Assembly: GCA_965225955.1 (NCBI GenBank)
Contig: CBDDBX010000014.1
Location: forward strand, 1 to 64,000
DNA: 64,000 nucleotides
From: CBDDBX01 sp965225955
GTDB taxonomy: Bacteria; Acidobacteriota; Aminicenantia; UBA2199
Direction of reading: 5' to 3'
Under the pieces are notes generated by a model. It was given only the letters and a program-made list of their open reading frames with translations. It was not told where the DNA came from and ran no database searches. Positions 8,044-16,300 of this stretch are shown piece by piece (positions within the stretch are counted from its first letter, which is position 1; each line of letters opens with the position of its first letter). The translations under genes and the position numbers were made by a program.

Positions 8044-8238
8044 TTATCTCTTCCCCTTATCGATTATTCTCTTAACTGTTGCGTCTCTATTTTCTTTTAG
8101 TTGTGCAGCTATCTCTTTGGAACTTTCAGAAATATGATCATTAAGATACTTATTATCCCAGAGTATCAATTCTGCACTTATTGGGGTCAGGCACTTTTGA
8201 ACTATTCGTACCAGCTCTTTCTTTATGAAACAGAGAAG
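8044..8238 (-). pseudogene. Remnant of an unknown gene next to tRNA-Asp
   Basis: The minus frame is open for about 64 codons and ends in TAA at 8044-8046. It has no usable start and overlaps the tail of the methyltransferase gene. The readable part includes ELILWDNKYLNDHISESS, then KEIAAQLKENRDATVKRIID. The composition is protein-like, but I do not recognise the family. It may be the tail of a lost gene or a chance frame. Confidence 0.3.
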
Positions 8239-8243
8239 ATCGT

Positions 8244-8969
8244 CTACTTTTTAGCAATTAAAGTTACAAAACCATTCTCAACAGATGAGTCGACTTTTCT
8301 GAACCCGCATTCCAGCAGTTGAGCTGTGAACCACTCTGCTGATAATCGCAGTTTGTAATAGAAACTCTTATAAAGGTTCCATTTCCCCGATTCAAGCTTA
8401 TAGACTATATCGTGAACCTTTACATGTTCCTGCTCATATTCAAGAAAACATGTAAAAATTATATTATCACTGCTTCTAACCGGAATGAATCTGTCCAGGT
8501 TGATTAACTCATGGGTAAGGTCTCTGAAAGTAATAATAAATCTCCCATCTGTTTCCAGTGATTTAAGAACTTTTTTTAAAAGGGATGCGACTTTCTCTTT
8601 TGATTCCAGATGAAGAATCGTATCAACCATACAAACAAAGAGCTCTACATCAGTCTTTAAAGTTTTATCGTACTCTGTGAGATCATCCTGCACAGTCTCT
8701 ATGTCAAGGTCTCCGGCACTATTTTTCAACTCTTTCAGAAGTTTTATATCAAGATCAAAGGATTTAACAGAGAATCCGGCTCTGGCTAAAGGGATTGACT
8801 GAAATCCGCAACCTGCTCCCAGATCCACTGCTACTCCTGAAGATGTGGGAGTAATGTTGTGTTTATTTATAAACTCTGTATTACGCTGTATTGCAGCATC
8901 GAATCCACCATACATCCATGAGTAGATGTCAGAAAGAACCTCTTCATAATGTTTCTGTACAGTTGCCAT
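8244..8969 (-). CDS. Class I SAM-dependent methyltransferase
   Basis: 241 residues. Motif I is VAVDLGAGCGFQSIPLARAG, followed by the acidic end of strand 2 (VKSFDLDIKLLKEL) and motif IV/V pieces (VELFVCMVDTILHLES, DGRFIITFRDLTH). This is the ordinary Rossmann methyltransferase fold. The C-terminal half (ITFRDL, KLESGKWNLYKSFYYKLRLS) suggests a small-molecule substrate. It stands alone between tRNA-Asp and the TetR remnant, so context gives no substrate. Confidence 0.85.
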   Translation of the reverse strand: MATVQKHYEEVLSDIYSWMYGGFDAAIQRNTEFINKHNITPTSSGVAVDLGAGCGFQSIPLARAGFSVKSFDLDIKLLKELKNSAGDLDIETVQDDLTEYDKTLKTDVELFVCMVDTILHLESKEKVASLLKKVLKSLETDGRFIITFRDLTHELINLDRFIPVRSSDNIIFTCFLEYEQEHVKVHDIVYKLESGKWNLYKSFYYKLRLSAEWFTAQLLECGFRKVDSSVENGFVTLIAKK

Positions 8970-9040
8970 TGTTTCACCACCTGTTCTGATTGATTTGTCA
9001 GTTATGAATTAAATTACTCTACTATGCATCTTCTATTAAT

Positions 9041-9405
9041 TCAATCAATATATTTGTAAAAGAGATCAGTTATCTCATTTATGAAGTCTGGATCTTCTAA
9101 ATAATCGGGGTGCCTGGCTATAGCATCATGAATGATGGCGTGTAGCCCTGTATGTAGAAAAAATGCAGCAAACTTTCTGTTTTTCAGGTTTTTTGCTTTG
9201 GAAATAATGAGATTATCAAGAAGTTTTTCAAACCTGAAGTCCCATTCCGGATCGGATAGAAGTTCAGATTCAGGTATCTTTTGATGAAAGATTCTGTGAA
9301 GCACAGGGTCAGTCTTATGCTCCTCAATACCTGTTTGCACAATCGCTTTCAGAAGAGAGAGCCGGAAGTCTCTCTTCCGGCATATTTTCCTATTCTGAAT
9401 TAGCG
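9041..9405 (-). pseudogene. TetR-family regulator remnant lacking its DNA-binding domain
   Basis: The frame can be read from just after a TAA near 9406 to the stop at 9041; the first in-frame start candidate is GTG at 9340, giving 99 residues. The sequence (LLKAIVQTGIEEHKTDP, FFLHTGLHAIIHDAIARHP, then INEITDLFYKYI) is the C-terminal dimer half of a TetR protein. No helix-turn-helix precedes it. The upstream side runs into the terminator hairpin of the Hint gene. I read it as a 5'-deleted gene. Confidence 0.6.
9361..9381 (-). terminator. Hairpin after the Hint-domain gene
   Basis: GCCGGAAG (9361-9368) pairs with CTTCCGGC (9374-9381) around a 5-nt loop. On the minus strand it comes 33 bp after the stop of the 9414-11105 gene and is followed by TCTCTCTTCT. 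Confidence 0.65.
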
Positions 9406-9413
9406 GTTAAATG

Positions 9414-11105
9414 TTAACGTAGACTAAGGGTTTTTCTCTTTTTGAAAGTGCTTTCAATATCTTTATGAAAACTCTTATCAAAATGGGCTTTAACCCAGTC
9501 AATATTTTTAGCTCTCGCATACTTCATTGCCCTTTCAGTTCCCGCATCTCCAACCAGGATACCGTTGGCATAGAAGAGATTCAGCTCATGGGACTCTTCA
9601 TCTATTCCGGGTGCTTCCCCGAGAGAGAGATTCCACAGAGTCTGGTTTTTAACGCTCAGAGCCTCTATTTCACTGATTTTAGCTGTTCCATCCAGAGTCA
9701 TTACAATATCACCGACTCTGAGAAGATCTGCAGAACAGGCTCCTTCCTGAGTAACTATTAAGTGTTTTGTTGAGCAGGTGAGGGTATTCCCCTGATCGGT
9801 TTTTATCTTCAGAACCTTTCCGGTGTGTGAACCATTGTGGGTAACAGTTACTTTTTCAGTGAATTCGGGGCCTTTAATTTCGGTTCCTGTTGTAATCTCT
9901 GTAATCTGTTTTTCCGAACCGTCAGGAAGAGTAACCATAGTCTCTTCTCCAAGACAGTGCCATATAAACTCTATAGGCATAATGTAGGCTATACCATCCA
10001 GAGGATCACCGTCAGGAGCATCGGAGCTCTGAATTGTTACTATTATTGGAATACCGTCCTCTCTTGTAACTGTGATATTAACAGTGAGGTAAGCTTTCAT
10101 ATTGCTGGACCAGGGAATGTTCTGGAACACAACTGGATTGTAGTGTCTGGCATTTTCAGTGTTTTTTGCGACATTTGCCTCCATTGGAAGGTTCCAGCGG
10201 AGAGTTTTACCCGTTGGATCTGCAGGATCGATAAAAAAATTGTCGTATATGTTTTTCATATCTGCAGGTTCAAGATGGATAGATTTTCCACCACTATCGG
10301 TACGGATAATATAGATATCCACAAGAAAGTTGTTTCCCGGGTGGAGAGGCTGTATCGGTTGTGTCAAAGTTACTGACCCAACAAGAGGCATACGACCAAC
10401 AGGATGACTCTGTACTGGTTCATTGTAGATGTAGTCACATTTTGTAAGATATCCCGGAGGTCTGCCAAGACCGATGTTTATAGCTGACCTGTCATAAGGA
10501 TCTGTATTGCCACTCTCTCTTTTAGGTTCTGTAACTACAGGATCAGCAACCATTTTGGGAGGATCTCCAAAAACTGTTCCTGATACCGGAGTACCTCCAT
10601 TAAGAGGTTGATAGGTATAAGTCATCTGGGCTTTCATGCCTTCAGATGCTGGTTTTGCCTGATTATTGTAGGTTTTAACTCCGAGACTGTTTAAGGGAAG
10701 CTGTCCGGCATTTGATCCAAAAGCGATGAAAGCTCCGCCCGAATCCCTTACAAGAAGTGAAAGGTTACAGGTTTTAAAACCCCCAACTACTGTGCCATAA
10801 CCGTTTGCAGCAGCAAGGTTGGTGTTCAGAGCTTTTCCTACCTCAGGAACAGCAAAGGATGTTTCCCAGCCATCAGTTTGTGTTACAGTTATTTTACCTG
10901 CTGAAGCCTTATGATTACCAAGGAGTTTGTGAAGCCCCGGATACTCATTCTCACTGTTTCCTGCAAGATTGTGCATTAATTTTACATAATCTCTGTGAAG
11001 AGGGTCAGACATATCATGCTCAATGCTACCTCCATTGGCTTCAATCATGCCGTTAACCTTCTCTACAATTTTCTTTTGATCTTCTGTTAAATTGATGTTG
11101 CCCAT
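9414..11105 (-). CDS. Hint-domain (hedgehog/intein-type self-processing) protein with unknown N-terminal region
   Basis: 563 residues without a signal peptide or membrane segment; ATG at 11105 has the site GAGAGG. Residues 1-380 are unrecognised: a helical start (1-65), then long beta-rich stretches. A Hint domain follows. Block A begins at Cys384 (HCLGEETMVTLPDGSEKQI), block B has His448 (TLTCSTKHLIVT), then LLRVGDIVMTLDG, and the last block is LNLFYANGILVGDAG at 509-522. In inteins this last block ends in His-Asn before the splice point; here Gly-Asp stands there. So N-terminal thioester chemistry (hedgehog style) is plausible and splicing is not. A basic 41-residue tail follows (MKYARAKNIDWVKAHFDKSF). 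Its role could be a self-releasing surface or toxin-like protein. Confidence 0.75.
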   Translation of the reverse strand: MGNINLTEDQKKIVEKVNGMIEANGGSIEHDMSDPLHRDYVKLMHNLAGNSENEYPGLHKLLGNHKASAGKITVTQTDGWETSFAVPEVGKALNTNLAAANGYGTVVGGFKTCNLSLLVRDSGGAFIAFGSNAGQLPLNSLGVKTYNNQAKPASEGMKAQMTYTYQPLNGGTPVSGTVFGDPPKMVADPVVTEPKRESGNTDPYDRSAINIGLGRPPGYLTKCDYIYNEPVQSHPVGRMPLVGSVTLTQPIQPLHPGNNFLVDIYIIRTDSGGKSIHLEPADMKNIYDNFFIDPADPTGKTLRWNLPMEANVAKNTENARHYNPVVFQNIPWSSNMKAYLTVNITVTREDGIPIIVTIQSSDAPDGDPLDGIAYIMPIEFIWHCLGEETMVTLPDGSEKQITEITTGTEIKGPEFTEKVTVTHNGSHTGKVLKIKTDQGNTLTCSTKHLIVTQEGACSADLLRVGDIVMTLDGTAKISEIEALSVKNQTLWNLSLGEAPGIDEESHELNLFYANGILVGDAGTERAMKYARAKNIDWVKAHFDKSFHKDIESTFKKRKTLSLR

Positions 11106-11283
11106 AGTTTGCCTCTCTAAAATCCGTGTTTTGATATTTCCGAAAATTTATTGAATCAGAAATATAGTTGCATACCGGGATACTATAGTCAAATTCTCAT
11201 AATCAGGAACCTGTTTCCAGGATTCTGAAATCTGGTGATATTCTGTTTTACAGGCCACTATTTAAATCGGAATTTTTACGATT

Positions 11284-13134
11284 TTGTCCTTTATTAAAAA
11301 TCTTCTTGCCTTTAAGAAGAATCTTTTGTATTTTTATAATCGGACAGTGTCCTTTAATAGGGAGGCGAAAATTAACACTTTAAGAAAATTACAATCATAT
11401 ATGGGAAGAAGGAAGGTTTTTCTTACAGGTTCTCTGACACTTTCAGGTTTAAGTACAATACTGGGGATGATGCCATTTATATTTATATGGCTTCTCATCA
11501 GAGTGCTTTTTGATAACCCCGGTAAAGTGCCGGTGGAACTCGTCAATAAGTATGCATGGTGGGCTCTTGGAACAGCTGTTGGAGGAGTGGTTATCTATTT
11601 CCTTGCATTAATGCTATCCCACCTTGCGGCCTTCAGAGTGGAAACCAATATGCGCCGTCGGGCTATGGAGAAGCTTATGGCCATGCCTCTGGGATTCTTT
11701 GATAGTAATACCAGTGGGCGGATGAGAAAGATTATCGATGACAATGCAGGTATAACTCATAGTTTTCTGGCTCATCAGTTGCCGGATCTTGCGGGTAACT
11801 CCCTGATGCCTCTGGTATCTCTGATTCTTATCTTCTTCTTTGACTGGCGTTTTGGCCTGGCCTGCCTTATTCCCCTGGTATTTGCAATGGCTCTGATGAG
11901 TACAATGATGGGTAAAAAAGGGCGCCATTTCATGAAAATGTATATGGATTCTCTGGAAGAGATGAATACAGAAGCTGTTGAATATGTCCGGGGAATACCA
12001 GTAGTTAAGGTTTTTCAGCAGACAGTATTCTCGTTCAAAAGCTTTTATAACAGTATTTCCAGATATAGAGAGATGGTATGTAAATACACTCTTCTATGGG
12101 AGAAACCGATGGCTTCCTATACAGTAATTGTCCATGGGTTTGTCTACCTTCTGATACCGGTTGCTCTTATTCTGATGAAGGGTTCTAATAAAGTTGGGCT
12201 GGTTCTTCTTAACCTCTTCTTCTACATTCTTATAACTCCGGTTTTCGGGCAGAGTATTATGAAAAGCATGTATATGAATCAGGCTCTGGGGCATGCTGCA
12301 GAAGCTGTTAACAGAGTTGAAAAACTAACAGACGCAGAGCCTCTCAGAGAGCCTGAAAATCCTGAACCTGTAAAAGGGGCTGAGATAGGTTTCAAAAACG
12401 TTACCTTCACCTATCCCGGAAGTAAGACTCCGGCTCTTAAAGAGGTAAGCTTTACAGTTCCTGAAGGAAAGATTTATGCACTTGTAGGCCCCTCCGGCGG
12501 AGGTAAAACCACTATTGCCGGGCTGGTACCCAGATTCCGTGATACCGAGAGTGGAGAGGTGACTCTTGGGGGAACAGATGTTAGAAATATTGCTACAGAA
12601 GAGTTGATGAGTAATATCTCTTTTGTTTTTCAGAATACAAAACTCTTCAGAGCATCAATTGAAGAGAATATTAAATACGGGAACCCTGATGCTACAGATG
12701 AAGATGTGGAGAAGGCTATTGATCTGGCTCAATGCCGTGAAATAGTAGATAAGCTTCCTGATGGTATAAGGACAGTAATTGGTGAAGAAGGGGTATGGTT
12801 ATCTGGTGGTGAACAGCAGAGAGTAGCTCTGGCAAGAGCATTTTTAAAAGATGCTCCGGTAATTGTTCTTGATGAAGCCACTGCTTTTGCAGATCCTGAA
12901 AATGAACATCTTATACAGGAAGCTATCAGAAAGCTGATGAGTGGTAAGACGGTTCTTATGATTGCCCACAGGCTATCCAGTGTTGTGGATGTAGATTCTA
13001 TTCTGGTTATTAATGAAGGAAGAATTGAAGAGCAGGGCACTCATAAAAAACTTGCAGATAGTGAAGGCCTCTATTCCAGAATGTGGAAGGAGTACAGGCA
13101 GTCTGTTAAGTGGACTATAGGAAAGGAGGGGTAA
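11284..13134 (+). CDS. ABC exporter half-transporter (membrane + ATPase fusion)
   Basis: Type I exporter: six-helix membrane domain (starting FLTGSLTLSGLSTILGMMPF), then an ATPase with Walker A GPSGGGKTT (about 402-410), Q-loop FVFQNTKLF, signature LSGGEQQRVALARAF, Walker B VIVLDEATAF and H-loop IAHRLS. The frame opens at a TTG at 11284 with no ribosome site. The best site is GGGAGG at 11360-11365, 5 nt before an ATT codon at 11371, which would start NTLRKLQSYMGRRK, the usual N-terminus of this family; the next ATG is 11401. True start is therefore unsettled. It overlaps functionally with the next gene; the two make a heterodimer like the siderophore/lipid pairs. Confidence 0.93.
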   Translation: MSFIKNLLAFKKNLLYFYNRTVSFNREAKINTLRKLQSYMGRRKVFLTGSLTLSGLSTILGMMPFIFIWLLIRVLFDNPGKVPVELVNKYAWWALGTAVGGVVIYFLALMLSHLAAFRVETNMRRRAMEKLMAMPLGFFDSNTSGRMRKIIDDNAGITHSFLAHQLPDLAGNSLMPLVSLILIFFFDWRFGLACLIPLVFAMALMSTMMGKKGRHFMKMYMDSLEEMNTEAVEYVRGIPVVKVFQQTVFSFKSFYNSISRYREMVCKYTLLWEKPMASYTVIVHGFVYLLIPVALILMKGSNKVGLVLLNLFFYILITPVFGQSIMKSMYMNQALGHAAEAVNRVEKLTDAEPLREPENPEPVKGAEIGFKNVTFTYPGSKTPALKEVSFTVPEGKIYALVGPSGGGKTTIAGLVPRFRDTESGEVTLGGTDVRNIATEELMSNISFVFQNTKLFRASIEENIKYGNPDATDEDVEKAIDLAQCREIVDKLPDGIRTVIGEEGVWLSGGEQQRVALARAFLKDAPVIVLDEATAFADPENEHLIQEAIRKLMSGKTVLMIAHRLSSVVDVDSILVINEGRIEEQGTHKKLADSEGLYSRMWKEYRQSVKWTIGKEG

Positions 13135-13135
13135 G

Positions 13136-14905
13136 GTGATACAGTTTTTATCCAGACGTTTTGCTCTGTCTGAAAGAGGAGCCGGGGATTTTGTCAAAGG
13201 AGCTGTTTTTACAACACTATTTAATCTTGCTTTAATGCTTCAGGCAGTTTTTATCTTTATATTTTTTAAAGAGTACCTCCTGCCATTTATTAATAATACA
13301 GAACCCTCAGGAAGAGGGGTAGACTACTTTGCTCTACTGGCTCTGGGGTTCATGGTAGTCACCTGGGTAGTAGCAGTTTTTCAGTATAGAAGTACATATA
13401 CTATTGTTTATGATGAGAGTGCTACCCGCAGGATCTCTCTTGCTGAGAAGCTCAGGAAGTTACCTCTGGCATTTTTTGGAGAGAAAAATCTCTCAGATCT
13501 AACATCTACAATAATGGCAGATAACACAGATCTTGAGCACACCTTCTCCCATGCTGTACCCCAGCTCTTTGCATCAATAGCATCCATTGGACTGGTAGCT
13601 GTGGGGCTTTTTATTTATGACTGGAGACTGGGGCTTTCACTTTTCTGGGTTGTACCTGTTGCAGCTTCTGTTCTACTGCTGTCAAAGAAAATGCAGAGAA
13701 GAAATAACGAACTGGTTTACAGGCAGAAGAGGGATGTTACTGCTTATATTCAGGAAGGCATTGATACAGTACAGGAGATTAAGGCTTATAGTAATTCAGA
13801 TAAATACCTGAGTGAACTGGATCTTAAACTCAAAGATTACGAATCCATGCTTACAAGAGGTGAGCTGATAACCGGAGGGCTCGTTAACAGTGCTCAGGGG
13901 GTGTTGAAGCTGGGAATAGTAAGTGTCATTGTTACAGGTGCCCATCTCTTTGCCACCGGAGGTACTGATCTCTTTACCTGGCTGATGTTTCTCATTGTTG
14001 CTTCAAGGGTCTTTGATCCGGTTAATGATGTTTTTAACAACCTTGCGGCTCTGTTCTATCTGGATATAAGAATCCACAGAATGAATGAGATAGAGGCTAT
14101 GAAGATTCAGGAAGGGGGATCTGATTTTGATCCAGAAAACTTCGATATAGAGTTTGACTCTGTAAATTTCTCCTATGAAGTGGATAAACCTGTTCTCAAT
14201 AATGTATCTTTTACTGCAAAACAGGGGGAGATTACAGCTCTTGTAGGGCCTTCCGGTGGAGGGAAAACAACTGCAGTTAAACTTGCTGCCCGTTTCTGGG
14301 ATGTAAATAGTGGAAAAATTACTCTTGGAGGCCGGGATATAGAAGAAATAGATCCTGAAACTCTTCTACAGCACTACTCTGTGGTTTTTCAGGATGTAGT
14401 GCTTTTTAATGCTTCAATTATGGAGAATATCCGCATAGGCAGAAGAGGAGCTTCTGATGAAGAGGTTTTAAGGGTTGCTGAACTTGCACAATGCGACGAT
14501 TTTGTGTCCGCAATGACAGATGGGTATGAAACAGTAATTGGTGAAAACGGTGAAACTCTGTCAGGTGGAGAGAGGCAGCGTATCTCAATTGCCCGGGCTC
14601 TTCTTAAAGATGCTCCAATTGTACTGCTGGATGAGGCCACAGCTTCTCTTGATGTGGAGAACGAAACAAAGATTCAGGCGGGAATTTCAGAACTTGTAAG
14701 AAATAAGACTGTTCTGATTATTGCTCACCGGATGAGAACTGTGGCGAATGCAGACAAAATTGTTGTTCTTGAAGATGGTTGCGTTGCTGAGAGTGGAAGT
14801 CCTTATGAACTGAAACTTTCAGGAGGTATATTTGCGGGAATGGTTAACCGCCAGATGCAGGTTACTGGTGGTGGAATGGAGCCCAAAGAGGCTAATGTAT
14901 CGTAA
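13136..14905 (+). CDS. ABC exporter half-transporter, partner of the preceding gene
   Basis: 589 residues with GTG start at 13136, one base after the stop of the first half and served by GGAGGGG. Membrane domain first (VFTTLFNLALMLQAVFIFIF, LVAVGLFIYDWRLGLSLFW), then ATPase with GPSGGGKTTAVK, FQDVVLF, LSGGERQRISIARALL and IVLLDEATASLDVENE. Both halves keep complete catalytic motifs, so both ATP sites look active. The tight spacing shows a co-translated heterodimer. A methyltransferase gene follows by 34 bp. The pair resembles exporters of small secondary metabolites, but the cargo is unknown. Confidence 0.93.
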   Translation: MIQFLSRRFALSERGAGDFVKGAVFTTLFNLALMLQAVFIFIFFKEYLLPFINNTEPSGRGVDYFALLALGFMVVTWVVAVFQYRSTYTIVYDESATRRISLAEKLRKLPLAFFGEKNLSDLTSTIMADNTDLEHTFSHAVPQLFASIASIGLVAVGLFIYDWRLGLSLFWVVPVAASVLLLSKKMQRRNNELVYRQKRDVTAYIQEGIDTVQEIKAYSNSDKYLSELDLKLKDYESMLTRGELITGGLVNSAQGVLKLGIVSVIVTGAHLFATGGTDLFTWLMFLIVASRVFDPVNDVFNNLAALFYLDIRIHRMNEIEAMKIQEGGSDFDPENFDIEFDSVNFSYEVDKPVLNNVSFTAKQGEITALVGPSGGGKTTAVKLAARFWDVNSGKITLGGRDIEEIDPETLLQHYSVVFQDVVLFNASIMENIRIGRRGASDEEVLRVAELAQCDDFVSAMTDGYETVIGENGETLSGGERQRISIARALLKDAPIVLLDEATASLDVENETKIQAGISELVRNKTVLIIAHRMRTVANADKIVVLEDGCVAESGSPYELKLSGGIFAGMVNRQMQVTGGGMEPKEANVS

Positions 14906-14939
14906 AGTCAGTGATTTAATATAAAAGGGAGGTTCTGTT

Positions 14940-15749
14940 ATGAGTAGAGTTGATATTTCCGGTCTTGGTACTGTACCGGAAACTATGTTGATAACTGTCA
15001 GAGCAAGGGCAATTGAAACCGATAAGTCTGATGGAATTATCAGAGATCCTTATGCAAAGAAGATTCTGGATTCTATCGGGAACCAGGATAAGAAGAAACA
15101 GAAGATATCCGGTGGTTCACAGGTTGGTGTGTGCATACGTACTGAGTATCTGGATAATGTGGTAAAGGATTTTCTTAAAAAGAGTCCTGATGGTACTGTT
15201 GTAAATCTGGGATGCGGTCTTGATGCCCGTTATGAGAGGCTTAATAATAGTAAGGTCAGATGGTTTGATATTGATCTGCCGGAATCTATAGAGGTAAGAA
15301 GAGCTTTCTTTGAGGATCATGATAATTATAAAATGCTTGGAGTTTCTGCTCTCGATTTTGTATGGATTAAAGAGATTCCCACAAATAAGCCTGTACTGAT
15401 TCTGAGTGAAGGAGTGCTTATGTATTTTGAGCCTTCCGATGTGGAGCGACTTATAAGTGTGCTTGCTGAAGCCTTTCCCGGAGCACTGATGGCCTTTGAT
15501 GCGATCTCTCCATGGATGGTGAAGAATAGTAATGTTCACCCCGATGTAAAGAGGTATGATGCAGTGTTTCGCTGGGGAATAGATTCAGAAAAAGATGTCG
15601 CAGCAATGGCTCCGGGAATAGAGATTATGGATACTACCCATATGATGGAACTCTACTCAGGAAAGTGGCCTTTCTTCATGAGGTTTTTTAAGTATATTCC
15701 AAAACTAAGAACCTCCTCAAAAATGATAACAATGAGGTTCGGGAAGTAG
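14940..15749 (+). CDS. TcmP/LCM-type SAM-dependent O-methyltransferase
   Basis: 269 residues. Signs of the leucine carboxyl methyltransferase/TcmP family are TMLITVRARAIETDKSDGII, RDPYAKKI, the motif-I strand GTVVNLGCGLDARYERL, VRWFDIDLPESIEVR and ILSEGVLMYFEPSDVERLI. Members methylate carboxyl or hydroxyl groups of small molecules, including polyketides. It follows the ABC pair in the same direction with its own site AGGGAGG, so modification plus export of one compound is a fair guess. No biosynthetic gene is adjacent. Confidence 0.87.
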   Translation: MSRVDISGLGTVPETMLITVRARAIETDKSDGIIRDPYAKKILDSIGNQDKKKQKISGGSQVGVCIRTEYLDNVVKDFLKKSPDGTVVNLGCGLDARYERLNNSKVRWFDIDLPESIEVRRAFFEDHDNYKMLGVSALDFVWIKEIPTNKPVLILSEGVLMYFEPSDVERLISVLAEAFPGALMAFDAISPWMVKNSNVHPDVKRYDAVFRWGIDSEKDVAAMAPGIEIMDTTHMMELYSGKWPFFMRFFKYIPKLRTSSKMITMRFGK

Positions 15750-15934
15750 TTTCGCCGAACTTCTGTTTATAAAAAATTCAGTTGCTCTTTTAGTCATAAG
15801 AGAATTTTGGTTATGAGTGTTGATGGCAGGTGAATTCCGGTAAGCTTCTGTTTTGTCTGTTCTTTCGGCTAACCCGGGGTAAATATGGTATCAGTGTTGT
15901 ATCTCCATAAATGGCTTTAGAGCTTAAGCCGGGG

Positions 15935-15975
15935 ACCATTTTTCCCAATCGGGAAAAATGGTTCGCGTATTTTTT
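15935..15975 (+). terminator. Strong intrinsic terminator
   Basis: ACCATTTTTCCC (15935-15946) and GGGAAAAATGGT (15951-15962) make a perfect 12-bp stem with a 4-nt loop, followed within 5 nt by a T-run. It is the terminator for the ABC-methyltransferase operon. The rest of 15750-16297 holds no gene; a dispersed repeat lies at 16113-16172. Confidence 0.85.
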
Positions 15976-16112
15976 TATGGTGCAGGTTAATAAACGTTGT
16001 ACTGTTTTGACTGGTGATTGAAATCATAAAAACCACCCCGACCTCATTCTTCGGCCACCCCTCCTTTTATGGACAAAGTGAAAAGCTGACGCAATAAGGA
16101 GAACGCTGTCGC

Positions 16113-16172
16113 GTCACCCATCTCCGCCAATAGTCGTCATTCGCTTCGCTACTTCCTTCCTGCGGAGAGGGG
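16113..16172 (-). repeat. Dispersed structured repeat, copy A
   Basis: On the minus strand it reads TCTCCGC, then the core GAAGGAAGTAGCGAAGCGAA, then GCGGAGATGGGTG. The outer arms TCTCCGC (16121-16127) and GCGGAGA (16162-16168) pair. Copy B at 29769-29852 has the same core but the paired arms TCTCACC/GGTGAGA, so both arms changed together. Copy C is partial (54711-54740). Confidence 0.7.
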
Positions 16173-16300
16173 ATTTCTGTTAGTCTGTTTTAGGGAAGTG
16201 CGGGTTGAGGGGGGAAATAGATTCCACCCGTACGTGCTTTTTGTTTGGGGGCAGGTATTGCTTTGTTAATTAAAAAAGCTGCCTGTGGTATATTTTTGTG

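Noticed and set aside
8101..8322. 73-codon plus-strand frame near tRNA-Asp
   Set aside because: Antisense to the methyltransferase tail; no ribosome site or family.
9414..11105. True protein-splicing intein
   Set aside because: The terminal His-Asn and the following Cys/Ser/Thr are missing, and there is no host protein C-extein of meaningful size.
11284..15749. Siderophore export/uptake cluster with the NRPS at 30940
   Set aside because: The ABC pair and the NRPS are 16 kb apart with unrelated genes between, and no siderophore starter genes are seen.
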